Source: Acanthochromis polyacanthus
Taxonomy: Eukaryota; Chordata; Actinopteri; Pomacentridae
Assembly: GCF_021347895.1 (NCBI RefSeq)
Contig: NC_067130.1
Span: 26,123,817-26,187,816 of the forward strand
Direction of reading: 5' to 3'
Length of the DNA stretch: 64,000 bases
This document shows positions 1-10,857 of the stretch, piece by piece. The notes below the pieces were generated by a model. That model saw nothing but the letters and a program-made list of their open reading frames with translations, had not been told where the DNA came from and searched no databases. Position numbers and translations under genes: made by a program. Every line of letters begins with the position of its first letter. Position 1 is the first letter of the stretch.

Positions 1-1263
1 CGGTTATGTATTTGTGTGGACAGAAAATAATGATAAATAATAAGTCCTCCCTCTTTACTTTATTGTAGTGGAATAAGGCCAGTGTTACACTGTCCACATC
101 CACGGATAAACACGGTTCCACTTTAGACTTTGCTAAATGCATTATCTGCACAAGTCTATGCGTCGCCCAAAATGTGCAGACAGTCCGCGTGGCTACCACA
201 CTACAAAGGCAGTAGCATATGTGCTCAGTGGCGATCTACTGTGCATGCACCCAATGCTTCCTGCAAACAGGCTAAGTGGACAAGAAACTGGTCGGCTAGG
301 CATCCGTGTGCACATTTGTAAGGGAGTACAGCCAAGGGTTAAATCTTTGTCCCTATCCAAAATCTATGATGAAGTCACAGTATTTTCCATTAAGGTTACT
401 GTAACAATATATACCAAATTTTGTTTAACTGAAACGGTTGTAGTTACAAACTGATTTTGAGTACATAGGATAAATGTTCAGGTGGGCAAAAAGTCAAAAG
501 TTTTTCATTTGTCATTATTTCCAAGTGAAACACTGCAAAAGAAAATCCTGTTTTGTATCAACTGTTTCATATCACTCTAAATGCCATGTTTGTTTCCTCT
601 CTTCTTTTGCCATCCTACAATAGCTTAGATACACACAAAAACAGAAGCACTCCAGTCAAGTTAACCTCATGATTCAACACAAGATTGGAGAAGCTCTAAA
701 ACCACCAGCAGTTCTTAAAGTAGTGCTTTTTTGGGGTTATTTTTCTTTTCTTTGAGTGGGGATATTTTTGGAAAATAGGGATACTGTTTCCAGTCTACAC
801 TGCTTCAAATAGTAAATTCAATTAGTCAGTATTAGTATTAGTAGTTAGTCAATTAGCTCAATTAAAAATTCAAATAGTATGGGGATTTAGACTGCATTTC
901 AGGGTTACCTTTAGAATTGAGTTTGGTTAAGAATGGAGGTCATACTTGAGCTTCAGATTCGAGGCTCCAAAATCAGTCCAAAATGACAGCAAATTGCGCT
1001 CACCCATCAGTCACTTTTTCTGTTGAATTTGTGCATCAGCTGTTTCGAGCACCGACTTCATCAGACTGAGCTACTTGTGGTCTGTAACTCCCTTTAATCA
1101 CATTTTAAGTTATGTCTTGTGAAACAGTCATAACGTTTGTTTCTGGCTTCCTTTGACCGGGGCCGTCGTCTGACAGCTTGATTAGATTTTCCATTACACA
1201 TTAATATTGGCAGTGCCACTGAAGAACTATTACAGACTGTACAGCCACTGCAATCCTAAACAG
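1..1263. other. Unassigned non-coding stretch
   Basis: I see no recognisable gene or repeat family here. The longest open frame (137-454, plus strand, 105 codons) has no motif I know and looks like chance. The stretch is AT-rich, with short runs such as TATTAG repeats near 826-850. Confidence 0.5.
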
Positions 1264-1265
1264 TA

Positions 1266-1466
1266 CAGGTAAAAGCCAGAAAATTAGAATATTTTCATAA
1301 ACTTGATTTATTTCCGTAATTGCGAACAAAAGGTATAACTTTTACATTATATGTAATCATTGCACGCAGACTGATGCACTTCAAATGTTTATTTATTTAA
1401 TTTTGATGATCATAGGTGGCAACAAATGAAAATCCGACATTCCGTGGGTCAGAAAATTAGAATATT
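1266..1466 (+). repeat. Left terminal inverted repeat of the Tc1 element
   Basis: A 201-bp inverted repeat matching 2675-2875 in reverse complement with no difference that I can see. It holds the 17-mer CAGAAAATTAGAATATT twice in direct orientation, at 1277-1293 (outer) and 1450-1466 (inner), 173 bp apart. This is the IR/DR arrangement of paired transposase-binding sites known from Sleeping Beauty-type elements. The binding role is inferred. Confidence 0.9.
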
Positions 1467-1552
1467 ACCTGAGGCCAATACAAAAACAGGATTTGTAGAA
1501 ATGTTGGCCAACTGAAAAGTATGAACGTGAAAAATATGAGCATGTACAGTAC

Positions 1553-2593
1553 TCAATACTTGGTTGGAGCTCCTTTTGCCTCAATGACTGCATTAATGCG
1601 GCGTGGCATGGAGTCGATCAGTTTCTGGCACTGCTCAGGTGTTATGAGAGCCCAGGTTGCTTTGATAGTGGCCTTCAGCTCTTCTGCATTTTTGGGTCTG
1701 GCATTCTGCATCTTCCTCTTAACAATACCCCACAGATTTTCGATGGGGCTAAGGTCGGGCGAGTTGGCTGGCCAATTGAGTACAGAAATATCATGGTCCT
1801 TAAACCAGGCACTGGTAGATTTGGCACTGTGTGCAGGCGCCAAGTCCTGTTGGAACATAAAATCCCCACCTCCATAAAGCAGGTCAGCAGCAGGAAGCAT
1901 GAAGTGCTCTAAAACTTGCTGGTAGACGGCTGCGTTGACCTTGGATCTCAGGAAACAGAGTGGACCGACACCAGCAGATGACATGGCACCCCAAACCATC
2001 ACTGATGGTGGAAACTTCACACTAGACTTCAGGCAACGTGGATCCTGTGCCTCTCCTGTCCTCCTCCAGACTCTGGGACCTCGATTTCCAAAGGCAATGC
2101 AAAATTTGCTTTCATCAGAAAACATAACTTTGGACCACTCAGCTGCAGTCCAGCTCTTTTTTTCCTTAGCCCAGGTGAGACGCTTTGCGCGCTGTTTCTT
2201 GTTCAAAAGAGGCTTGACACGAGGTATGCGGCAGTTGAAACCCATGTCTTTCATGCGTCTCTTGGTGGTGGATTTTGAAGCACTGACTCCTGCAGCAGTC
2301 CAGTCCTTGTGAATCTCCCCCACATTTTTGAATGGGTTTTTTTTCACAATCTTCACCAGGGCGTGGTGATCCCTGTCGCTTGTACACTTTTTCCTACCAC
2401 AGTTTTTCCTACCCTTTGCCTCTCCATTAATGTGTTTGGACACAGAGCTTTGAGAACAGCCAACCTTTTCAGCAATAACCTTTTGAGTCTTGCCCTCCTT
2501 GTGCAATGTGTCAATGGTTGCCTTTTGGACAGCTGTCAAATCTGAAGTCTTCCCCATGTTTGTGTAAGCTTCAGAACTGGACTGAGAGACCAT
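1553..2593 (-). CDS. Tc1-type transposase, apparently intact
   Basis: DDE transposase that would bind the element's own inverted repeats and catalyse excision and insertion at TA in the nucleus. The frame is 346 codons without a stop, the usual length for Tc1 proteins (about 340). Residues about 14-65 form the first helix-turn-helix (TAVQKATIDTLHKEG, then VGCSQSSVSKHI). A basic GRKNCGRKK linker follows, then a second helix-turn-helix (about 72-125). The catalytic core shows FSDESKF (first Asp), FMFQQDLAPAHSA (second Asp) and SPDLSPIENLWG (Glu). Exactly 34 residues separate the second Asp from the Glu, giving DD34E. A second Met at codon 13 (position 2557, MGKTSDL) resembles the start of other fish Tc1 proteins and may be the real start. 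No frameshift is visible. Activity is inferred, not shown. Confidence 0.93.
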   Translation of the reverse strand: MVSQSSSEAYTNMGKTSDLTAVQKATIDTLHKEGKTQKVIAEKVGCSQSSVSKHINGEAKGRKNCGRKKCTSDRDHHALVKIVKKNPFKNVGEIHKDWTAAGVSASKSTTKRRMKDMGFNCRIPRVKPLLNKKQRAKRLTWAKEKKSWTAAEWSKVMFSDESKFCIAFGNRGPRVWRRTGEAQDPRCLKSSVKFPPSVMVWGAMSSAGVGPLCFLRSKVNAAVYQQVLEHFMLPAADLLYGGGDFMFQQDLAPAHSAKSTSAWFKDHDISVLNWPANSPDLSPIENLWGIVKRKMQNARPKNAEELKATIKATWALITPEQCQKLIDSMPRRINAVIEAKGAPTKY

Positions 2594-2674
2594 TTAAAGC
2601 CCTTTGCAGGTGTTTTGAGTTAATCAGCTGGTTAGTGGGTGGCACCAGGTGTCTTCAAACTTGACCCATTTCAC

Positions 2675-2875
2675 AATATTCTAATTTTCTGACCCACGGA
2701 ATGTCGGATTTTCATTTGTTGCCACCTATGATCATCAAAATTAAATAAATAAACATTTGAAGTGCATCAGTCTGCGTGCAATGATTACATATAATGTAAA
2801 AGTTATACCTTTTGTTCGCAATTACGGAAATAAATCAAGTTTATGAAAATATTCTAATTTTCTGGCTTTTACCTG
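2675..2875 (-). repeat. Right terminal inverted repeat of the Tc1 element
   Basis: Mirror copy of 1266-1466. It lies just upstream of the transposase start (2593), so any promoter for the transposase would sit in or beside this repeat, as in other Tc1 elements. The same 17-mer appears near both of its edges. Confidence 0.9.
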
Positions 2876-2877
2876 TA

Positions 2878-4870
2878 CACTGCAGATAATGGATGCTGGG
2901 TCCTCCATCCTTCACAGGCCTTTGTTTTTTTTCGTTTATTTTTTTATTACTTTCAAAATAGGAACATGTACATGGAAACGTCCAGATATTGTTGATCCCC
3001 TCAGTACACCTGACATTTCAACAAGACTGCCTATTGGATGCTGCAGGGCCAGTAGAAAGTCATCTGTTGCATGCACTGTGCTACTCTGAACTCATGAACA
3101 AGCTACAATAATATGGCATGGATTTTAATTTTACCAAACTAACACTCAATCCATTCCAATTTTAAAAACATACACTTGTTCTGTTTTTCCTCCAGCCAAA
3201 AAAAAAAAGTTTAGTCAAGCAGAAGGAGTGTATGAAATGTCATTCAGATGCCTAAATTTATCTTAAAGCTCTGCATCTACATCTCTGGCTGTAGCTTTTT
3301 ACTATCACCACCCCACTGTTCTCTTTCGGCAAAGCAGATCTCTAACGATATGGTCAATGAAACATAAGTGCATCGCATGCTGCTAATGAAGAGCATCACA
3401 GTCAGCTACAGCGGTGGAACGCTGAGACTACGACACCATATAATCATCGAATAAATGTGGACAAAACCGTGACGCTGTGTGGTTGATAAAAGTTACAGTT
3501 TTGGACTGATTAATGCTTCTGGTTTGAAGGCATGTGTACTCACCTGCATGAGCCACAATCGCTACATTTCAGGGATGCAGGACCTTCTGTCATGATTTGT
3601 CTTTAAGTCAGGAAACAAGCAAACAGGGCAGACTAGTGTGATGAACCTCGCTGTGCAACTGAATGCACCTGAGCTTCACGGCCTGCACTGTATGGCTTTG
3701 TGCACTGTTGTAGATTATATTGATGTGGTGCAGTAACCCACTGTGGGTCGATATATCATGTGGCCTCACAATTAATGGCACAGCACCACCAGTGAACTTG
3801 GCCATCTGTACACTAGTTAAGGATGGCTGGGGAGATATGGCAACGTAAGACAATCATGTCAAGGCAGGAAGATGCAGATATGGAGAATTGTGATGAAAAG
3901 GTGGGTGAAATATACCCAAACAGCCACTAAGAGATGTAGGAAAGTGAAGGGGTCTGGTGGGTTATGAGAGGGTAACTGTGCGCACGTCTACGGGAAACAG
4001 AAAATGGTAAATTCTAATTAGAAGTGAGAACAAGATGGGAAAAAAGCGTGAACGCGCGCAGGCACTGAAGGAGGAGATGGACACAGTATCACCCCATAGA
4101 TGCGCAATTTAATACTGGATTTGTAGCTTTATTGTTAAAAAAAAAAAAAAAAAAAAACAGGTGCAAGACAGGATGGGTTCTTGAATGGAAATTAGTCTGC
4201 TAAGCAAAAATCTTGCACGACCGGTTGCCCTGAGCCTAGAAGAATTTTGTGGAGGCGTTAGCACAGGGCAGCAACTGGACAATGGGCTTCATGCGTATAG
4301 ATAGGACGCACAAAAAAATAATTAGGATTATGCAGGACCACGCTTTACAAAGTTGACTGGCTTCCAACATTTACCGTGATTAGCATTCCGGTCTATGTCA
4401 ATGAGCCAGCCTCTCTAACTAGTCAAGAAAACAATGCATAGTCCTCACTTGGGCACAAACAGGCTTTTTATTTATTTATCTTTGCAAATTCTGGAGCAAA
4501 ATCTTTTACACGCAGAAGCTTGAAAAATACGCAAGTCTCCTTAATACCGCCAGGAAATGAAGGGGAGAACAAAAAACACATTGCAGCTCTCCGTTTAACA
4601 GGCAACATAACAGGTTTCAACCACATTCCACAAGCTTCACGAAGCACTGGCTAAAAGAAAATCCGATGTTGCAATATGGAAAGACGGGTCGTTTTTTGTT
4701 TGTTTGTTGTTGTTGGTTTTTTGTTGTTTTTTCTTTGCTTTTGACGCATCTGATTCAGAACAGCTCGGTAGAAAACCGACATCCCGTGGTGTGTTATGAG
4801 AAAGGAGGGCAGCCGGAGTGTATTTCTGCAACAGCCTGCGCTATCATAAAGATGGAAACGTAAAAGAAAC
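2878..4870. other. Unassigned stretch with homopolymer tracts
   Basis: No gene or known repeat recognised. It contains an A-tract at about 4136-4157 and a T/G-rich low-complexity run at about 4690-4740. Open frames here are all under 100 codons and lack recognisable motifs. Confidence 0.5.
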
Positions 4871-4874
4871 TTAC

Positions 4875-5570
4875 CCATATCCGCGTATCTCTTAGCTCCA
4901 GCCTACAGGTTTTAATGGCTTCTGGTGCTCGACATCCGAGTCCGCATGACGCGCTCTCCACAGACAGGTATCGTCCTAATCCACTAGCCCGGTCTCTCCG
5001 CGCAGCCGCCGACTCCAAAGCGCACCTGCCTTTTACTCTCCCGGACCTGGATGTTCTATCCGGTTCAGTTCTGCATGTATAACCGTACAACAGAACCGGG
5101 GCGAATGTCATTTACCTCCCAAACTCCAGATTAAAACGGTAGAAATCCCGGCTCAGAACTCCGTGTCCATGTCTTCGCAGCAAAAAATAAAAATAAAAAA
5201 AATAGGATCGTTTTCTCTCTCTTTTTTTTTTCAAGTAACAGCCAAAAAGAGTACTGCAGTTGGCGCAGACAGTATCGAAGCCGCATCCAAGTAAGTCATG
5301 TCTGTCTCACATGCGCAAAGAGACTCCTGCGAAAAAATCCAGTGGAGGAGAGGGAAAAAGAAGAAAACTTCACAAATAGGGTGGTATGATGCATAAAATC
5401 AGGAGGTAATTTCCCAGGGAAGTCAGGAAGCCCCTTGGATTCCTGGTGAACCTCTGCGTCTTTATTTAAAAAGATGCTCAGTCCGATCCGCGCATGGCGC
5501 ACAGAGGAAAGTAGGCTTTCCCTACCTTTAAGTATGTGTGAAACAGTCAACGAGTGATAGTGAAATATCC
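4875..5570 (-). promoter_or_regulatory. CpG-rich tract with splice donor; possible promoter and first exon
   Basis: This tract is visibly richer in CpG and GC than the rest of the window, which is CpG-poor. On the minus strand the sequence ...GATATGG|GTAAGTTT places a strong consensus 5' splice site with the exon ending at 4875 and the intron running toward lower coordinates. A frame upstream of it (start near 5111) runs open through the donor but matches nothing I recognise, so the exon may be 5' untranslated. A plus-strand donor-like CAA|GTAAGT sits near 5289. CpG islands commonly mark vertebrate promoters. The promoter call is inference; transcript data would settle it. Confidence 0.35.
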
Positions 5571-5914
5571 AAATATCCACCTTTTCCCCCTAATATTCCT
5601 TTCATTCTAGCCGTTTGCTCGGTTTGAAATACAGAGGCGACGCTGTTGTTTAATCACGTCTGCATGTCAAAGCAACTTTGTCAGACAGAATCGGAATGCC
5701 CTCTTCTGGTGAGACGCAGATCCGGGAGCTTGTCAGAGGGAGCATCAGGAGTTAAATGTTACGGTGGCGACGGTTTTTTTAAGGAAGGTTGCCACAGACA
5801 AAACGGAATGAATCATCACTGTGTAGGCTAAACCAAGGAAAGCCTTTATTTTAACCATTTTATTAGTCTAAGTCGATGCCATTCTCTCAAGAAATGTGAT
5901 CCACACTTTAGTAT

Positions 5915-6062
5915 TTATGGTAAATGTTAAGGAATTAATTGGATATTGCTTTCTGAATGCCAATTCATGTGTTTTATGTTTGTGTATTTTTTATAAGGAG
6001 CATTTTGAGTGTCAGACCTGCAGAATTGTTGGAAAGTGATGGTATTTGGGAGGATTTTTAAG
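5915..6062 (+). repeat. Degenerate dispersed repeat, copy 1
   Basis: About 150 bp resembling 10330-10494 in the same orientation. Shared blocks include ATGTTAAGGAATTAA, CTGAAT, ATTTTGAG and GGAGGATTTTTAA in the same order. No coding capacity and no family name known to me. Confidence 0.5.
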
Positions 6063-6565
6063 GATGTCTCCCTGAAAAGATTTAAAATTTGAAGGTTAAA
6101 TCAGATTAAGGCTACATTTTGGGTTGGGCTTTTAGCTATAATGGTTAATTGTGGTTTAAAGCTAGTAAATTCATTTGCACAGGCTAATGTGTGTAAAAGA
6201 ATGACCCGATTGTAAAGGCACCTTTAGCCACCAAACTGCAACGCTAAGTGTAAAACTGCTGCAGGATGCTGTCCATGGTGCTGAAATTCTACATGTAAAT
6301 GGCTGGAACCACAACACGAACATTATCGCATCCTTGTTTTTCTACGTTCTTATCATGAAAAACAGAATTCTGCTTAACAATCTGCACTAACTTGTATTGG
6401 AAATGCAATTATACTTGACAGTGGCCTCCCTCTGCATCACCCCAGCTGTCTGTTTTTTAAAGCTTGGATGTGTTTAAGGAAGAAATATTCAGCTGAATTT
6501 TAAATGTGCTATGTATCTGCGCTGAGATTCCGAATCTGTGTTGCCCCGACGATCATATACTGACA

Positions 6566-7640
6566 TCTGCAGTTGCCTTAGAAAGCATTCAGACCCTCTT
6601 TTTCCACTTTATTTTGTCAAAGATTGCATTTTAAATGAATAAAAAAATTCGCTTTTTCCCCACCAACCTTCACCTGTCGACCCATAATATCAACGATTTT
6701 AGAAGATTTTTCAAATTAATAAAACATCCACTGTTTAGAGTTTAGAAAAGGTTTCTAAAGATGTTGCAATTCACACAGCACGGCCAGACAAAATCAAGCA
6801 CTGAAGTACAAGGAACCTTCTGCAAAATCATAGATCAGAGTTTCACTTCTATAAAACTATTTCTAAAGGTCGCAGTGTTCCCAGAAAAAAGACGCATAAT
6901 GGAAAAAAAATTGGCACAACAAGGACTCTTTCTAGAGTTATCCATCCATCTAGCTGAGCTGAATGTCGAGCAACAGGGGACTGAGGTGACCAAGAACCCA
7001 ACAGTCACTCTAACAAGGCTTTAGAAGAACATCAATTAGGCCTTTGTGGTAGATGAGCTAAACAGATGCCAGTTTGAGTAAACGTCACACTATAGCCTAC
7101 TTAGAGTTTGATGAAACAGCCTTTAAATGAGCACGAGGAAAGAAATTCTCTGGTCTGATGAAGCAAAACTCCAACTCCTTTGGCAGATTTCCAACCAATA
7201 TGTCAGTCAAACACCAGGCACAGCTCATCTGTTGGATAACACCATTGAAGCGTAGTCATGCATGGTGGTGGCAACATCATCCTCAGGGTGCTTCTCAGCA
7301 GCAAGGACGAGGAGACTGATCAGAGTTGAGAGAAGGATAAAGGCAGCGAAATAAGTCCTTGAAGGAAACCTGCTCCAGAGTACAAGTGACCTGAAACTGG
7401 GGTGACAGTCCAACTTTCAGCAGCACAATGACTCAAAGTAAACAGCCAGGACAGTCTCTCACTGTCCTTGAGTGGCCCAGCAAATGCTCAGACTGAAACC
7501 TCATCTAGCTTCTGTAGAGAGACCTGAAGATGACAGTTCAAAGATGCCACATATCCAATGTGACAGAGCTGGAAAATATCTGTAAGGAAGAATAGAATAA
7601 ACTGTCCAGATTCACAAACACTGGAGAGCCTTACCAAGCA
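6566..7640 (+). mobile_element. Decayed Tc1-type transposon with transposase relic
   Basis: The left edge (about 6568, TGCAGTTGCCTTAGAAAGCA) resembles the end of a widespread fish/salmonid Tc1 group. Downstream plus-strand sequence keeps transposase landmarks: ILWSDEAKLQ at about 7147-7176 (first catalytic Asp), then FQQHND at about 7415-7430, where the second catalytic Asp is replaced by His, then LEWPSK near 7470. Several stops and shifts interrupt the reading and the final DDE Glu is not seen. No clear right inverted repeat was found, so the right edge is approximate. Long dead and much older than the element at 1266. Confidence 0.7.
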
Positions 7641-7659
7641 GATTAGATAATATTCCTCT

Positions 7660-10329
7660 TATTGTGAGTATTAAGATGATGAAATGCAGTGTAGCATCTA
7701 ACCAGAAGGGTGGAAGCAGCAGTAAAGTATGGTATCTACAGTATGTTACAGTATAAACATAATTAACAGTATGGATCACACAGGATCCGATTGTTAACTG
7801 TATTTACAAACATTGAATAGCAGGTCTGTAATATAAATATCAATGAGAGCTGAAACCTTCACTACTGGTTGTATGCATTTATTCATGTTTTGGTGATTAC
7901 AAGTTTGCCGTTATACCTTCAGTTTTTATGCTGCCACCCAGTCTGCTAGGCGCTGCTTCCCTCTCTTCAGAGAGCCCTAAAAACAACCCAGACATTCTCC
8001 AACACCAAACCTGAAATTCAGTAGCTTGCACTGGAGCTCAGCCGCTGTATCTGCTCCCATGCAATTTGGCTGATGACTTTACTTCTGGATTCAGTTCAAC
8101 AAGCAGAGGCCATTCTGCTGACGGCGCTGAAACAATTAATACCCTGTGAAGTTATGGAGATACAGACAGTGCCAGCCCATAGGCTACAGCAGTGATTTCT
8201 CTTCTCAAGAAATATAACTATATAGTTTGCCTCCACCTTTTTATTCCGTCAATGAATCGCTTGTTGATTTAAGTGTCTGTCAGGCAGTGTTCAACACACG
8301 CGGGGTAAAAAATAAAGAAGAAGAAGAAGAAGAAGACAAAGATGTTACAAGCCTGGGACAGAAGAATCTCTTATGATCTGTTCCCATGTAAAATTGGTTT
8401 TCTTTGTTTTGACACTTTACAGCCAACTGTAGCCGGTCACTGTCATGAGCAATTGTGTTCTCCTGGAACAAAATACAGTTTTAAGGTAATATTTACCAAA
8501 ACACTCTTCCCTGTGTTTGTTGCCTGGCAACGCTGGTGTGTTAAACGATCTTTCAGGTTGCAAATGTTGAGGCCTTCGGTGATTTTAATGGTGACATCCT
8601 GCACACACTTACATAGACACATGATATTTATTGCAATGTTGCTGTTGTTCTTTTAAAGATGAGGACAAGTATGAAACTATGAAATTAGCATAAAACTCTT
8701 CCAAATACAGATAAGTTAGAAATGGCAAGAGCATGCATGTATTTATGCTTTAATGCGTTTGCATGCTGTATATATTATTGTGATATTTAACGTGGAGAAT
8801 ATCTTGCATTATGAATGCATAAATGTCAGAATGCATGACTCGGTGACTAGAATAGAGGTAGCCATTGCTGCTCGAAAGCAGTTTGTAAGCTTATTAGTAG
8901 TAGATCTGCTCAGAGCCAAACAGAAATAAGTTTATGGATCTATCTTTAACTGATAAGACAGCTCAAATTTCCATATTAAGCTTTATACATCATAATATCT
9001 CCTCAGGATTTCAGCACTACTGTATAAAACAGAAATGGGAGGTGAACACACAGATGTATTAAGCGGCGATGGATGGTTTTGATGACCAACCTGCGTGACC
9101 TTCGCCGGTGCATGTGTTCCGTCTAAGTGATTCTGACAAAGGAAGATATTTTCAGGATATCTCCAGGGTGAGAGGCAGCTCCGTTCTGTCCTCCCCGTTG
9201 TTCACATTAGACTGGGACTTGTTCTCTCTAGTGTTCTTTTCTTTTTCCATTTCCTCTGATCTTAAGCCTGGCAGAATCATCTTAACCTGCCTCAAGGCAA
9301 TTTTCAACCTGACATCGAGTTTCTCGAGTTCACCTATGAATGTGAATCATTGAGCAAATATCCAGGGACAGCTTATATGGTGAGCCATGTGAAACTTTTT
9401 CTCGTACCCCTTCTTTACTTAAAGATGTTTTCGCTACAAAGAACGTTATGATGCCAAGGTTGCTGCACCAGATGTGGTAGTTGTAAATCTCTGTTTTGCA
9501 GGTCGCTTCCATTAACCTTTACCCCAAGCTGACTTCCAATCTGGAGTGCTGTGTTTCGCACACGGCAGCTCAGGTTGGGACTGAGGTGTTTGGGCTGGGA
9601 TGTACATGATAGCAGACATAATGAATAGTGCTTGAAGCATGTTCAACAAACCAGATAAAAGATTTCTATTTGTATTGACTGCACAGGGGGAGTGGTACAA
9701 TTCCAGTATTGTGTTCTTTTTCCATGTGGTTTTTAAATACAGCACCGGAGGGTTTGCATATTTCGACCCAGTGACTGTTTACCTCATTCTCTACAGCCTG
9801 GTAAATTATTTTTTCAAAACACTGTACTGTGCTTCGGATGCATTACAGTAGTTTCAGGTAGTTTCAATTATTAGTTATGTTTAAATGAACCAATTTGCAG
9901 ACAACTGACTTCATGTCAATTTTTGTCATGTAAATAATAGTGAATGGTTTGCTCATGGTTTGTACATTTTATTAAAATGGGATGACTCTATCAGTGATAA
10001 TGGATGTCAGGAGTTAATATCTGAAATTCAGTGATTATATTGCAGTTATTATGCCATGCCTACCTTGTTCCTTCATAAATATGGGATTGAGCGTTGTTCA
10101 CAATAGATGGTTGATATGTACTGTTGCATTTTTTGGTTGTTGTTGTATAATGAGCAATGCAACTTTTTTTTTTTTTTTTTTACAATCAGAACCATGTAAT
10201 TAGCAATTGATTACAGTTGTCAAGAGGCTTTTAATTTGTGCAGCATATTTAGTTTATGGATCTCATCTCGAATAACCAATAATTCAATTTTATTGTAAGT
10301 AGAAGTGTGAATTCTGCGTACACATTTGT
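7660..10329. other. Unassigned stretch with a short GAA microsatellite
   Basis: No gene recognised. A (GAA)n run of about seven units lies at 8315-8335. Short open frames (up to 104 codons at 8342-8656) show no recognisable domain. A T-tract is present at about 10164-10181, in the gap just before the next repeat's flank. Confidence 0.45.
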
Positions 10330-10494
10330 AGATGTTAAGGAATTAACAGGTAACTGCTTCCTGAATTTCAGTGAAATGTTTTCTTTTTGTGGGATTATGT
10401 TGCTTTGTATGCGTGCGTTTTGAATGATTGGTATTTTGAGCAGAATGAGGGTATTTTTTTTTTTGGACTGTGATGCTATTTTGGAGGATTTTTA
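10330..10494 (+). repeat. Degenerate dispersed repeat, copy 2
   Basis: Second copy of the repeat at 5915-6062, same orientation, about 4.4 kb away. It abuts the MITE at 10497 directly, so that MITE inserted at or beside its end. Non-coding. Confidence 0.5.
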
Positions 10495-10496
10495 AA

Positions 10497-10857
10497 TAAA
10501 CTACCATTCATAAGTTTAGGGTCACCTAGAAATGTCCTTATTTTTGAAAGAAAGCAGTTTTTTCAATGAAGATAACAGAAATATAGTCTAAACATTGTTC
10601 ATGTGGTGAAAGACTATTCTAGCTGTAAATGGCTGATTTGTAATGGAATACTGTATCTCCATAGGGGTACAGAGGAACATTTCCAGCACCCATCACTCCT
10701 GTGTTCTAATGCTACATTGTGTTAGCTAATGGTGTTGAAAGGCTCATTGATTATTAGAAACCCTTGCGCAATTATGCTTGCACATGAATGAAAGTATGAG
10801 TTTTCATGGAAAACATGAAAGTGTCTGGGTGACCTCAAACTTTGGAACGGTAGAGTA
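10497..10857 (+). mobile_element. Tc1/mariner-like MITE, copy 1
   Basis: A 361-bp non-coding element with ends resembling CTACCGTTCAAAAGTTTGGG in inverted orientation and TA at each edge. It is one of four related copies in this window (also 16804, 29928, 37424), recognised by shared blocks such as TTTCCAGC, CATCACTCCTGTGTTCTAATG and TTTTCATGGAAAA. With no transposase of its own it must have been moved by one supplied elsewhere. The TA sites suggest a Tc1/mariner enzyme (inference). Confidence 0.8.

Larger units (their letters stand above)
1266..2875 (-). mobile_element. Complete Tc1-type DNA transposon
   Basis: A cut-and-paste transposon of the Tc1/mariner superfamily, 1610 bp long. It is bounded by a TA dinucleotide on each side (1264-1265 and 2876-2877), the expected Tc1 target duplication. 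Both ends begin CAGGTAAAAGCC when read inward. The inverted repeats (1266-1466 and 2675-2875) are 201 bp each and look identical on reading. Between them lies one transposase frame on the minus strand with a DD34E catalytic core. The empty target would read CAG-TA-CACTGCAG. Identical long terminal repeats plus an unbroken frame suggest a young insertion. I cannot show from sequence alone that the enzyme is active. Confidence 0.95.

Noticed and set aside
1521..2545. Several plus-strand frames of 78-125 codons
   Set aside because: They lie opposite the intact Tc1 transposase and are shadows of it.
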